From NCBI RefSeq assembly GCF_900291955.1, contig NZ_OLMR01000004.1, forward strand, positions 5,553 to 69,552: DNA of 64,000 bases, in the 5' to 3' direction. The translations under genes were made by a program, and so were the position numbers. This document shows positions 43,529 to 52,800 of this stretch, in pieces. This stretch comes from Pseudoruminococcus massiliensis (GTDB taxonomy: Bacteria > Bacillota > Clostridia > Oscillospirales > Acutalibacteraceae). Within the stretch, counting starts at the first letter, position 1, and each line of letters starts with the position of its first letter. The notes under the pieces were generated by a model. It was not told where the DNA came from. It saw only the letters and a list, made by a program, of their open reading frames with translations, and did not search any database.

Positions 43529-43570
43529 AAAATCCCACAGCTTCAATCATATGGAGCTGTGGGATTTCTT
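43529..43570 (+). terminator. Terminator of the LRR gene
   Basis: Stem AAAATCCCACAGCT/AGCTGTGGGATTT; the loop and tails suit both directions, so it may also serve the convergent gene. Confidence 0.85.
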
Positions 43571-43598
43571 TATGAATATTTAATTGTTCTAATTTCTC

Positions 43599-45404
43599 TT
43601 AGGCCGCTTTGCTTGATTCAGCTTTTGAACTCTCTGGCTTACTTGACTCTGCCTTTGAGCTTTCTTCCTTACTTGATTCTACCTTTGAAACTTCGCTTGT
43701 TTCATTTGCAGGTGCGTCAGGCTCGCTTGAATCTACTGAATAAATCTCTACATCTGAAAGAATGACATCCATACCTGAACTTCCGCTACCCTTAGAATAA
43801 ACAAGCTTAATTGTAAGTGTGTCTACATCTTTTATATTAACCGCAAAGTTAATAGGCTCAGATTTATTTGTAAGAACTTCACTCTTATAAAGTGTCTTCT
43901 TATCGCCTACAACTTCAAAATATGCTCTTGTGTCGCTCGAAATACTGCTATAATTATTATCCTTAACTGCTATTATGCCTTTAATCTTCTTATAGCCCTT
44001 ATTAACATACATCTCTGCATACGCATTTTCGTGATATTTAGAAACAGACATTGTGCAGACATTATCGCTATTATACTCATTGCCTGAAATATCCTTAGAA
44101 CCACTCTGGTATCTATAGAAATAATCTGAATTTGAGCTACTGAAACTAATATCCTGAAGCTTAACAGGAATTTCTTTATTCAGCTTTTCAAGCTGAGCAT
44201 TGAGTTTAGTGTAGTTATCACTGCCCTCATCAAACATACTCTTGATATTATCAATTAGATTAACTGCATTTTCATAATCTTTATTATTGAAATACTCATC
44301 TGATTTCTTGATAATCTCATCTACATATGTAGCTATTTGTGCATTGATTTTCTCGTCATTTGTGAGATAATTATCATCTAAAGCATTTTGAAGGTCTGAA
44401 ATTGCATATTTATACTCGCCATTATCAAATTCTTCTTTTGCCTCATCAAGATATTCCTGACGAATACCATCAATAGCCTTTGCCCTTTGCTCCTGAGCCT
44501 TTTTATAGTTAGCTGTATCCTTTTCTAATACTTCGTCATAGTAATAGATTGCATTACTATATTCCTTCTTTTTAAGATACTCGTCACCTTGTTTGAGGTA
44601 ATCTGCTGATGACTCGAGTTCTCTTATTTCTGACCTTACTTCGCTAAGTGATGTTTCATAAGACATCGGTAAATCAGAAATATCATCAAGCTTATCCATT
44701 GCAGTATCATAGTCCATAGAACCATCATCATAAGCTTTTTTAACAGCGTCAACCTGAGCCTGAATAGCATCTATGACAGCTTTATTATCAGAAAGTGCTT
44801 TATAGTTATCGTAATAAAGTTCATTTGCCGTCTTATATTCACCATTATTAATAGCATTAATCATCTTATTAACTGGGTTATTTGCATTAGAAACCAATAT
44901 CCCTATAACTATTACAGCCGCAATAATTACTGCTAAAACGACAGAGCCAATTATAATCATCTTTTTGTTAATTTTAAAATTGGATTTCTTAGGCTGTTGT
45001 GCCATCTGCTGTCCATTTGGCATAGCATAAGGATTTTGCTGTAAATATTGATTTGTCTGTGACTGCTGTGCATATGGATTCTGCTGAGGCTGTTGAATCT
45101 GCTGTGCATATGGATTCTGCTGAGGCTGTTGTGAGTATGGGTTCACTTGAGGCTGTTGGGCTTGCTGAGTGTATGGATTTGCCTGTGGCTGCTGAGGCTC
45201 AGCAACTGCAGCTGCTGTTTGTTGTGCAGCAACCGTTTCTGCCTGAGCAGCTTGCTCTGAATTTTGTGCAGAAGCTTCTGGCTCTGCTTGGCTTACATTT
45301 TGTTCAGGTATAGGCTGTGTAGCAGGGAACTCAACTCTTTTGCCACAGTTTTGGCAAAACATATCGTTATCTGCTATTTTTGCTCCACAATTTTCGCAAA
45401 ACAT
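43599..45404 (-). CDS. Zinc-ribbon membrane protein with tetratricopeptide-like and NPCBM-like regions
   Basis: 601 residues from the ATG at 45404 (MFCENCG), ten bases after AGGAGT. Order: zinc ribbon CENCG-x-CQNCG (1-23), a long Q/N/P/A-rich tract (about 30-145), one membrane helix (about 157-180), helical repeats with paired Tyr/Ala positions (about 190-400; KKKEYSNAIYYYDEVLEKD is TPR-like), and a beta domain (LQDISFSSSNSDYFY to VILSDVEIYS) resembling NPCBM carbohydrate-associated modules. It ends in ESSKAESSK repeats. The NPCBM-like part lies outside the cell if the zinc ribbon is inside. Function unknown. Confidence 0.75.
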   Translation of the reverse strand: MFCENCGAKIADNDMFCQNCGKRVEFPATQPIPEQNVSQAEPEASAQNSEQAAQAETVAAQQTAAAVAEPQQPQANPYTQQAQQPQVNPYSQQPQQNPYAQQIQQPQQNPYAQQSQTNQYLQQNPYAMPNGQQMAQQPKKSNFKINKKMIIIGSVVLAVIIAAVIVIGILVSNANNPVNKMINAINNGEYKTANELYYDNYKALSDNKAVIDAIQAQVDAVKKAYDDGSMDYDTAMDKLDDISDLPMSYETSLSEVRSEIRELESSADYLKQGDEYLKKKEYSNAIYYYDEVLEKDTANYKKAQEQRAKAIDGIRQEYLDEAKEEFDNGEYKYAISDLQNALDDNYLTNDEKINAQIATYVDEIIKKSDEYFNNKDYENAVNLIDNIKSMFDEGSDNYTKLNAQLEKLNKEIPVKLQDISFSSSNSDYFYRYQSGSKDISGNEYNSDNVCTMSVSKYHENAYAEMYVNKGYKKIKGIIAVKDNNYSSISSDTRAYFEVVGDKKTLYKSEVLTNKSEPINFAVNIKDVDTLTIKLVYSKGSGSSGMDVILSDVEIYSVDSSEPDAPANETSEVSKVESSKEESSKAESSKPESSKAESSKAA

Positions 45405-45732
45405 CAAAAAATCAACTCCTAAATATATAATCATAGTATTTTTTATATAATACTACGATTCTAATTATAATTTTCTCAATAATATTTGTCAAGCAAAGAG
45501 CGTTAGTGATTTTGCCGATTTTTAACATAGCTTTTATGCAAAAATCTACTACAAAAAATATTGAAAATAAAAAGAAAAATTCATCAGAAAAGCAAAGTTA
45601 ATTTTTTGAAAAATATATTCCAAAATCGCATTGGGTATGTTATACTAAAATCGTATGATTATAATTAATCTACAATACTTAGTGATGGATATATAATGTT
45701 CAGGAATAAAAAATTTTTAAGGAGTTGCACAA
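45405..45732 (+). promoter_or_regulatory. Intergenic region with extended -10 promoter for the acylation cluster
   Basis: A TGTTATACT extended -10 element at 45638-45646 lies 87 bases before the MBOAT gene; no good -35 box is seen. The remaining AT-rich sequence shows no repeat, RNA gene or short gene that I can support. Confidence 0.35.
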
Positions 45733-47154
45733 ATGGTATTTGCAGATTTGTTCTTTATCTACTTTTTTCTGCCCTTGTGCCTTATTTGTTATTTCGCGGC
45801 TAAAAAGCTCGAAACAAGAAACAAGGTGCTAATAGTATTTTCTCTCATCTTCTATGCATGGGGAGAGCCTATCTGGATAATTCTTCTCTTATTTAGCGCG
45901 GCGTTCAACTGGATAATGGGTATGCACATAGGTGCTAACCGAAATAAACCAAGAGGTAAGATATTTATAGCTACAGCTATATCTGTCGATATACTTCTTC
46001 TTTTGATATTCAAGTATACTGGCTTCTTCGCAGAAACCTTTAACGGTATTTTCCACGCATCAATTCCTGTTCCACAGATTGCCTTACCGATAGGTATAAG
46101 CTTCTATACCTTCCAGGCAATCTCATATGTTCTCGATTGTTATTGGGAGAATGTTAAGCCTCAAAGACAATTCAGTAAATTCCTACTTTATCTGTCACTT
46201 TTCCCACAGCTTATCGCTGGTCCTATTGTTCGATATAGTGTTGTTGAGCAAGAGGTTTCTAAGCGTAGAGTTACTGCAACCGACCTCAGCGAAGGTGCAT
46301 TGAGAATTATTGTTGGTTTAGCAAAGAAAGTTATTATTGCAAATAACCTCTATGCTATCGTAACACAATTCTTTGGTCAAGATATTTCTACACTTTCCAC
46401 TCTTGGAACATGGTATACTGTTATAGTATATTCAATGTATGTATATTTTGATTTTAGTGGATATTCAGATATGGCTATCGGTCTTGGCAGAATGTTCGGC
46501 TTCCATTTTGACGAAAACTTCAAGTATCCATTTGCCTGCAAGACTATCGCAGAATTCTGGCAGAGATGGCATATTTCCCTTGGTTCATTCTTTAGGGATT
46601 ATCTCCTCTATGTTCCTATTTTCGGCAAGAATAGAAAATATTTCAGCCTTTTCCTTGTATGGTTCTGCACAGGTATGTGGCATGGTGCTGCATGGAACTT
46701 CATTCTATGGGGACTTTACTTCGGCTTCTTCATTTTCTTTGAGCAAAAGCTCGGCAAAAAACGAATAAAGAAGTGGCCACTATGGTGGAAGCACATTTAT
46801 AGCAAGCTTGTTATTATAATCGGCTTCGGCATATTCTACTTTGAGGATATGGGACAGCTTGGACAGTTCTTCCTCAATATCACTGGTATAAGCATGATTT
46901 CAAACGGAAGTCCATTTGCAGACCAGCTCACTTGGAACTCCTTTGTAAATAACTGCTTCCTTATTATCTTTGCAATGGTTGCTTGTATGCCTGTTCTCCC
47001 TGCTATCAAGAAATTCTTCTTCGAGAACAGAAACAACACAATCTATGCTCTTGGCAGAATGGGTTCAACTGTATGCTGTGGCGTACTCCTTGTAATATCA
47101 AGTATTTTGCTTGTTGATTCTACAAATAACCCATTCCTCTACTGGAGATTCTGA
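45733..47154 (+). CDS. MBOAT family O-acyltransferase (AlgI/DltB-like)
   Basis: 473 residues, about eleven hydrophobic helices. Hallmarks: [74 protein letters not shown] (here FRDYLLYVP) and the catalytic His in [14 protein letters not shown]. Family members pass an acyl group from a cytoplasmic donor to a polymer outside: AlgI acetylates alginate, and DltB transfers D-Ala from the carrier DltC. Here it heads a cluster with a DHHW protein, an FkbH-like enzyme and an acyl carrier protein, so the donor is probably carrier-bound (inference). AAGGAG precedes the ATG. Confidence 0.92.
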   Translation: [473 protein letters not shown]

Positions 47155-47194
47155 TTTAAACCTCGATTTGTGACATACTGAAAGGACTGTTAAT

Positions 47195-48640
47195 ATGCAA
47201 GATGACAGACAAAGACCACAGCCTGCACGAAGACAGAACGGTATGAGCAGACGAGCCTTAGAAAATGGCTTTTCGACCATATCCGTACTTATTCTGATGC
47301 TTCTTATGGCTATTGGTGTAGGTTTTTTAATATTCTTTCCACGCTCTAAGCAATCTGTTATTGAAAAGCGTGAATTGACAACTTTCCCGAATTTCTCCTT
47401 TGCCAGCTACTTTAGTGGGGAGTTTACTGCTGGCGTAACAAAATGGTATGATGACACTGTTCCATATCGTGATGACTTCAAAAATATGGGCAACAATATC
47501 AAGGGACTTTTTGGCGTTACAACCAATGATACTGCTATTATTATAGGTAAACCCGTTAAGCCTGTTAAGAATAACAGCAGCTCAAGCGAGCCTGAAGCCT
47601 CAAAATCAGACACAGCAAGCAAGAGTGATACCTCTACAGCAAGCCAGAGTGAGGAAACTTCTGAAAAAGACCAAAAGGACTTCCGCCAAGAAGAGGCTGA
47701 GGGCGGTTACGAAAACGGTATGCTCATTATAAACCAAGACGGTCATTGGCGTGGACTTGAGCTTTTCGGCAATGGTTCTGGAAACAATTATGCCTCAAGC
47801 CTTAATGAGCTTAATAAACAGCTTGGTGGCAAGGTTAAGGTTTATTCTATGCCAGCACCTCTTGCAAGTGAATTCTATACTCCTGCTAACTTTGCAGACT
47901 ATTCTGCAAGCCAAGAGGATTGCTTTAATAATATCGCCTCTAAGCTTGATGAAGGCATAACTTCGGTTAATATTTCAAGTGTTCTCAGAAAGCATACAGA
48001 AGAGCCGATTTACTGCCGTACAGACCATCACTGGCAGGCACTTGGTGCATACTATGCTTCAGAGGCTTTTGCAAAGGCTGCTGGTGTAGATTTCGCTGAT
48101 ATAAGCAAGTATAAAAAGGTCGATACTGAGGGCTATGTTGGTACTCTTTATGCGTTCTCAGGCGATTCAAGACTTCTCAACGACCCTGAAACCTTCACCT
48201 ACTATGAGCCATCAGCTAAGTATACAACCTACTATTACGACCAAAGCTTTAATTACCAAGGCAGTTGGGCATTGCTCAATGAGGTTGATGTTGCAAACTC
48301 TTACCTCAGATATATGGGCGGTGACAGCTATGTTGTCAAGGTTAAAACTGCTGTAAACAATGGCAGAAAGCTGGTTGTCGTTAAGGATAGCTACGGCAAC
48401 GCTGAAATTCCATTCTACACAAGCTCCTTTGAGGAAATTTATGTAGTTGATGTAAGATACTTCGAGAGAAATCTTGTAAACTTTATTAAGACAGTTGGAG
48501 CAACAGATGTTCTCTTCACAATGTCGGCATATTCAGTTGTCGGTGATAATGCAGACAATATTGCAAATCTTATAACTCAGGATTCATCAAGCACAATAGT
48601 TGATGAACAGGTCGCTAAAAAAGAGGAAGGCACCGACTAA
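47195..48640 (+). CDS. DHHW family protein (AlgX/AlgJ-like esterase-transferase)
   Basis: 481 residues. N-terminal basic tail, one membrane helix (about 27-50), and a Ser/Glu/Asp-rich low-complexity stretch (about 128-165). An extracellular domain carries the name-giving motif in YCRTDHHWQALGAYYASEAF and the SGNH-like serine in VVKDSYGNAEIPFY. In alginate and wall acetylation systems such proteins accept the acyl group from the MBOAT and place it on the polymer. It starts 40 bases after the MBOAT gene. Confidence 0.87.
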   Translation: MQDDRQRPQPARRQNGMSRRALENGFSTISVLILMLLMAIGVGFLIFFPRSKQSVIEKRELTTFPNFSFASYFSGEFTAGVTKWYDDTVPYRDDFKNMGNNIKGLFGVTTNDTAIIIGKPVKPVKNNSSSSEPEASKSDTASKSDTSTASQSEETSEKDQKDFRQEEAEGGYENGMLIINQDGHWRGLELFGNGSGNNYASSLNELNKQLGGKVKVYSMPAPLASEFYTPANFADYSASQEDCFNNIASKLDEGITSVNISSVLRKHTEEPIYCRTDHHWQALGAYYASEAFAKAAGVDFADISKYKKVDTEGYVGTLYAFSGDSRLLNDPETFTYYEPSAKYTTYYYDQSFNYQGSWALLNEVDVANSYLRYMGGDSYVVKVKTAVNNGRKLVVVKDSYGNAEIPFYTSSFEEIYVVDVRYFERNLVNFIKTVGATDVLFTMSAYSVVGDNADNIANLITQDSSSTIVDEQVAKKEEGTD

Positions 48641-48650
48641 TTACAAAGTT

Positions 48651-48689
48651 TATGCACCCATAGCTCAAGTACTTAGCTGTGGGTGCATA
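48651..48689 (+). other. Intercistronic stem-loop in the acylation cluster
   Basis: A 10-bp perfect stem TATGCACCCA/TGGGTGCATA with an inner AGCT/AGCT pair, 11 bases after the DHHW stop. No T-run follows, so it is more likely an mRNA-processing or 3'-protecting hairpin than a strong terminator. Confidence 0.65.
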
Positions 48690-48749
48690 AGACTATCAAA
48701 AACTATTTATTTAGATAGGTGTTCATCGCAATATAAGGAGGTAAATAAA

Positions 48750-50534
48750 ATGCAGGAATTGAATTATCCATTCGACCCGTCATATATCATTAAGAAACGC
48801 AAGTCTATTAAGCGTGAATTACTTGCAGATGGCTCGGCAAGAATCAAAAAGAAAATCGCCGTTTTTGGTGGTTCTACAACAAACGAAATTATAAATACTC
48901 TTGAGCTTTTTCTGCTAAATGCTGGCATAGAAGCTGAATTTTATGAGTCGGAATATGCACAATATGAACAGGACGCTGTTTTTCCAAGTGAAGAGCTTAT
49001 CTGCTTTAAGCCCGATATTGTCTTTGTTCATACAACAAACCGTAATATCCGCAATCTTCCTGAGGTTACAGACAGCAAAGAAATTGTTGATGAAAAGCTA
49101 AAGGCTGAATTTGCCCGTTTCGAGAATATCTGGAACAGCATAAGAGATAAGTTTCATTGTCCTATCATTCAAAATAACTTTGAAATGCCATTCTATCGCC
49201 TTATGGGCAACAAGGATTGCTCAGATTATCGTGGCAGAACAAACTTCATAAGCCGTCTTAATCAAGCTTTCTACGATTTCGCAGAAAAGACCGAGGGCTT
49301 TTATATCAATGATATTAACTATCTTTCTGCCGATTATGGTTTGAAAGAATGGTCGAATCCAAGCTTCTGGAATATGTATAAGTACGCTATGTGCTTTGAG
49401 GCTATTCCATACTTGGCTTTCTCTGTGTCTAATATCATTAAGTCTATTTTTGGCAAGAATAAAAAGGCTCTTGCCCTCGACCTCGATAACACCCTTTGGG
49501 GCGGAGTTGTCGGTGATGACGGCGTAGACGGAATAGAAATCGGTCAAGAAAATGGCGTTTCACAATCTTATTATGAATTCCAAAGCTACATCAAACAGCT
49601 TAAATCTCTCGGAATAATCCTCACTGTATGCTCAAAGAATGACCACGAAAACGCTATCGCAGGACTTAATCACCCTGAGGGCGTACTCAAGCCAGATGAC
49701 TTTATAATCATCAAGGCAAACTGGGAAAACAAAGACAGAAACATTGCAGAAACCGCCGCAGAGCTTAATATTCTGCCTGAAGCTATTGTTTTTGTTGATG
49801 ATAACCCAGCCGAAAGAGAAATTGTCAAATCACAGTTAAAGGGTGTACAAGCTCCTGTGATGGATTCTGTCGAAAACTACATCACTACAATAGACAGAAG
49901 CGGATTTTTCGAGGTTACTACATTCAACGAGGACGACCTCAAGCGTAATGAAATGTACAAGGAAAATGCTATGCGAAATGCACAGCAAGCCTCTTTCGCT
50001 GATTACGGCGAATATCTCAAGAGCCTTGATATGAAGGCAACTATCGGCGATTTTATTCCTGTATATATCGCAAGAATTACACAGCTTACTAATAAGAGCA
50101 ACCAGTTCAATCTTACTACAAAGCGTTATACACAGACTGAAATGGAAGAAGTCTGGCACAGCCCGAATTATATCAGACTTTACGGAAAGCTTATTGATAA
50201 ATTCGGTGATAATGGCGTTGTTTCGGTAGTTATTGGCGAAAAGCGTGAAGATACACTTCATATCGACCTTTGGCTGATGAGCTGTCGAGTATTAAAGAGA
50301 GATATGGAACAGGCTATGCTCGATACTCTCGTAGAAAAATGCCGTCAGAATGGCATTTCTAAAATCAGAGGATATTATTATCCAACAAAGAAAAACGGAA
50401 TGGTTCGTGAGCTTTACGGAACATTTGGCTTTGCAAAGATAAGCGAAGATGAAAATGGTAATACCGTTTGGGAACTTCCAATAGAGGGCTATGAAAATCA
50501 GAACCGTTATATTGAGGTTTCCGATAACAAGTAA
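48750..50534 (+). CDS. FkbH-like HAD-IIIC acyl-loading enzyme
   Basis: 594 residues from the ATG at 48750 behind AAGGAGG; a longer frame from 48600 overlaps the DHHW gene and has no ribosome site. The N-terminal third (to about 250) is SGNH-like (IAVFGGSTTNEIINTLE). The HAD core follows with KALALDLDNTLWGGVVGDDG, LTVCSKND and VFVDDNPAERE. The C-terminal GNAT-like region has the FkbH signature TNKSNQFNLTTKRYT and LMSCRVLKR. Characterised FkbH proteins take 1,3-bisphosphoglycerate and load a glyceryl group on a carrier protein. The ACP gene 32 bases downstream is the obvious partner. The acyl group here is unproven. Confidence 0.88.
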   Translation: MQELNYPFDPSYIIKKRKSIKRELLADGSARIKKKIAVFGGSTTNEIINTLELFLLNAGIEAEFYESEYAQYEQDAVFPSEELICFKPDIVFVHTTNRNIRNLPEVTDSKEIVDEKLKAEFARFENIWNSIRDKFHCPIIQNNFEMPFYRLMGNKDCSDYRGRTNFISRLNQAFYDFAEKTEGFYINDINYLSADYGLKEWSNPSFWNMYKYAMCFEAIPYLAFSVSNIIKSIFGKNKKALALDLDNTLWGGVVGDDGVDGIEIGQENGVSQSYYEFQSYIKQLKSLGIILTVCSKNDHENAIAGLNHPEGVLKPDDFIIIKANWENKDRNIAETAAELNILPEAIVFVDDNPAEREIVKSQLKGVQAPVMDSVENYITTIDRSGFFEVTTFNEDDLKRNEMYKENAMRNAQQASFADYGEYLKSLDMKATIGDFIPVYIARITQLTNKSNQFNLTTKRYTQTEMEEVWHSPNYIRLYGKLIDKFGDNGVVSVVIGEKREDTLHIDLWLMSCRVLKRDMEQAMLDTLVEKCRQNGISKIRGYYYPTKKNGMVRELYGTFGFAKISEDENGNTVWELPIEGYENQNRYIEVSDNK

Positions 50535-50566
50535 ATATATTTGAACTAACAAAGGAGATAATAGCT

Positions 50567-50812
50567 ATGACAGGAAATGAAATTTTCGCAAGACTTAATG
50601 AGGTTTTCAGAGATGTATTTGATGATGACAGTATTGTTGTAAAGCCTGCAACAACAGCAGACGATATTGAAGATTGGGATAGCCTTGAGCATATCACACT
50701 TATCTCAGCAGTTGAGAAGGAATTTGGTATGAAGTTCAAGATGGGCGAAATTTCTTCAATGAAGAATGTCGGCGAAATGGCACATATTATCGCAGCAAGA
50801 GCAACCAGATAA
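50567..50812 (+). CDS. Acyl carrier protein
   Basis: 81 residues. The phosphopantetheine site is the Ser39 in DIEDWDSLEHITLISAVE (the usual DSL motif), with helix II acidic residues and FGMKFKMGEISSMKNVGEMAHII after. It differs from fatty-acid AcpP, which reads GADSLDTVEL, and looks like the dedicated carriers paired with FkbH-like or Dlt-like systems. AAAGGAG precedes the ATG. Last gene of the cluster; repeat R8 begins 26 bases after its stop. Confidence 0.92.
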   Translation: MTGNEIFARLNEVFRDVFDDDSIVVKPATTADDIEDWDSLEHITLISAVEKEFGMKFKMGEISSMKNVGEMAHIIAARATR

Positions 50813-50837
50813 TAGCAAAAAACTTCCCCAAGATACT

Positions 50838-51175
50838 CAAAAGTTTTGCTCAAGGCGGCGAGCCGCCGCTCCCAAGACGCGGAATCGCTCGGCAAGCCTC
50901 GCTCGACACTTTCAAAAGAAGTTTGTTGACGCGGTCGAATAAACTACCGTTTGACTAACAAACTACCCTTAGACAATTAAAATTTAGGTCAAGCCTTTTT
51001 AAAGGCTTGCGGTTTCCAAAGGCAGAGCCTTTGGTGGGTTTTAAGGGCGAAGCCCTTAACATTCTTTGCCTTTTGAGCGGCGGATTTTATCCGCCGCTTT
51101 TTCTTTTGTTAGCAACATTAGTCAAAAAAGGGGGCGGACATTGTCCGCCCCTTTAGGGAGTAAGAGATGTTAAGG
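50838..51175. repeat. Composite hairpin repeat R8
   Basis: Left arm plus centre: GGCGGCGAGCCGCCGC, the GACGCGGAATCGCTCGG module, the spacer, AGCCTTTTTAAAGGCT, CCAAAGGCAGAGCCTTTGG, TAAGGGCGAAGCCCTTA, AGCGGCGGATTTTATCCGCC, TTTTGTTAGCAACATTAG, GGGGCGGACATTGTCCGCCC; the right arm is cut off after GATGTTAAGGG. It fills the gap between convergent transcription units. Confidence 0.87.
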
Positions 51176-51189
51176 GTTTTAATAATAAT

Positions 51190-52800
51190 TTATTTATCTG
51201 TACGGGTTAGTTTATTCTTTTCGAGGTATTCATCATAGCTTGATGTTATGTCTTTAATACCGTCTTTTTCGATAACAATAATTCTATTCGCAACAGTTGA
51301 TATAAATTCGTGGTCGTGTGATGTGAACAGAACTACTCCATTAAAATTGGTTAAGCCTTTGTTTACGGCGGTAATAGACTCAAGGTCAAGATGGTTTGTC
51401 GGCTGGTCAAGGACAAGAACATTAGAGCCAAACATCATCATTCTTGAAAGCATACAACGAACCTTTTCGCCACCAGAAAGAACATTAACAGGCTTGAATA
51501 CATCTTCGCCTGAGAATAACATTCTGCCAAGAAAACCTCTTAAATAAGTTTCGGTGCGTTCGTTATCCTTTGCATATTGACGAATCCAATCGAGAATAGA
51601 AAGTTCACAGCCGTCAAAATATGAGCTGTTATCCTTTGGAAAATATGATTGACTTGTGCTGATGCCCCACTTGAAGGCTCCGCTGTCAGGCTCAGAATTG
51701 CCCATAAGAATTTCAAAGAGAGCGGTTACAGCAAGCTCATTTTCTGAAATAAATGCGATTTTATCTGTGCGTTCAACTCTGAAGCTGATGTCTTCAAACA
51801 TAACCTCGCCGTCAAGTGTTTTTGAAAGTCCCTCTACTGTGAGGATTTCCTTGCCGACCTCTCTGTCAGGAGTAAAGCCTACATAAGGATAACGGCGGCT
51901 TGATGCAGGAAGTTCTTCAACTGTAAGCTTATCGAGCAACTTCTTACGAGAGGTTGCTTGCTTGGATTTGGATTTATTTGCTGAGAATCGTGCGATAAAG
52001 CTTTGTAATTCCTTGATTTTCTCCTCGGCTTTTTTATTTTGCTGTTTAATCATCTGCTGAATGAGTTGGCTTGAATCGTACCAAAATTCATAGTTGCCAA
52101 CATACATTTTAATCTTTGTGTAATCTATATCGACAATATGAGTACAAACTGTATTCAAGAAATGTCTGTCATGAGATACAACTATAACAGTTCCCTCGTA
52201 ATCAAGGAGAAAATCCTCAAGCCAGCTTATCGCAAGAACATCAAGGTTATTTGTAGGCTCATCGAGAAGTATAATATCAGGATTGCCGAAAAGTGCCTGT
52301 GCAAGAAGTGTCTTAACCTTTTCATTACCTGTGAGTGTGCTCATCTGTGCATAAAGAATGTCTTCGGAAAGTCCTAAGCCCTGAATGAGCTTTGAAGCGT
52401 CACTTTCTGCCTCCCAACCGTTAAGCTCGGCAAATTCTGCTTCAAGCTCAGATGCACGAATACCGTCCTCGTCTGTGAAATCAGCCTTTGCATAGATAGC
52501 ATCTTTTTCTTTCATTATATCATATAGTTTTTTGTTGCCATATATTACAGTGTCAAGGACTGTATACTCATCAAATGCAAAGTGGTCCTGCTTTAAAACT
52601 GACATACGGGTATTTTCGGGAATAATTACTTCGCCTTTAGACGGTTCAAGTTCTCCCGAAAGAATTTTTAGAAAGGTTGATTTTCCTGCACCATTAGCAC
52701 CGATTATTCCATAGCAGTTGCCAGGTGTAAATTTAAGATTTACATCAGAAAAAAGATTTGTACCACTGAAATTGAGTGCTACATTACTTACTGTTATCAT
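51190..52800 (-). CDS. ABC-F family ATPase
   Basis: 536 residues, cytosolic, two ATPase domains with a linker (about 245-300, Lys/Glu-rich) and no membrane segment, as in ribosome-associated ABC-F proteins. Domain 1 has an intact Walker A GANGAGKST and LLDEPTNNLD, but its signature reads LTGNEK. Domain 2 is unusual: the Walker A region reads ISENELAVTAL, lacking the GxxGxGKS, and the Walker B Glu is Gln (VLVLDQPTNHLD), while the signature LSGGEKVR is intact. The closest type is the YbiT/YkpA branch. Roles in the family include translation-factor activity and antibiotic resistance; neither is shown here. Confidence 0.88.
   Translation of the reverse strand: MITVSNVALNFSGTNLFSDVNLKFTPGNCYGIIGANGAGKSTFLKILSGELEPSKGEVIIPENTRMSVLKQDHFAFDEYTVLDTVIYGNKKLYDIMKEKDAIYAKADFTDEDGIRASELEAEFAELNGWEAESDASKLIQGLGLSEDILYAQMSTLTGNEKVKTLLAQALFGNPDIILLDEPTNNLDVLAISWLEDFLLDYEGTVIVVSHDRHFLNTVCTHIVDIDYTKIKMYVGNYEFWYDSSQLIQQMIKQQNKKAEEKIKELQSFIARFSANKSKSKQATSRKKLLDKLTVEELPASSRRYPYVGFTPDREVGKEILTVEGLSKTLDGEVMFEDISFRVERTDKIAFISENELAVTALFEILMGNSEPDSGAFKWGISTSQSYFPKDNSSYFDGCELSILDWIRQYAKDNERTETYLRGFLGRMLFSGEDVFKPVNVLSGGEKVRCMLSRMMMFGSNVLVLDQPTNHLDLESITAVNKGLTNFNGVVLFTSHDHEFISTVANRIIVIEKDGIKDITSSYDEYLEKNKLTRTDK

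Noticed and set aside
48600-48749. N-terminal extension of the FkbH-like gene
   Set aside because: It overlaps the end of the DHHW gene, runs through the intercistronic hairpin and lacks a ribosome site, while the ATG at 48750 has AAGGAGG.
50365-50895. Antisense frame covering the end of the FkbH-like gene and the ACP gene
   Set aside because: It lies opposite two well-supported genes and starts within repeat R8.
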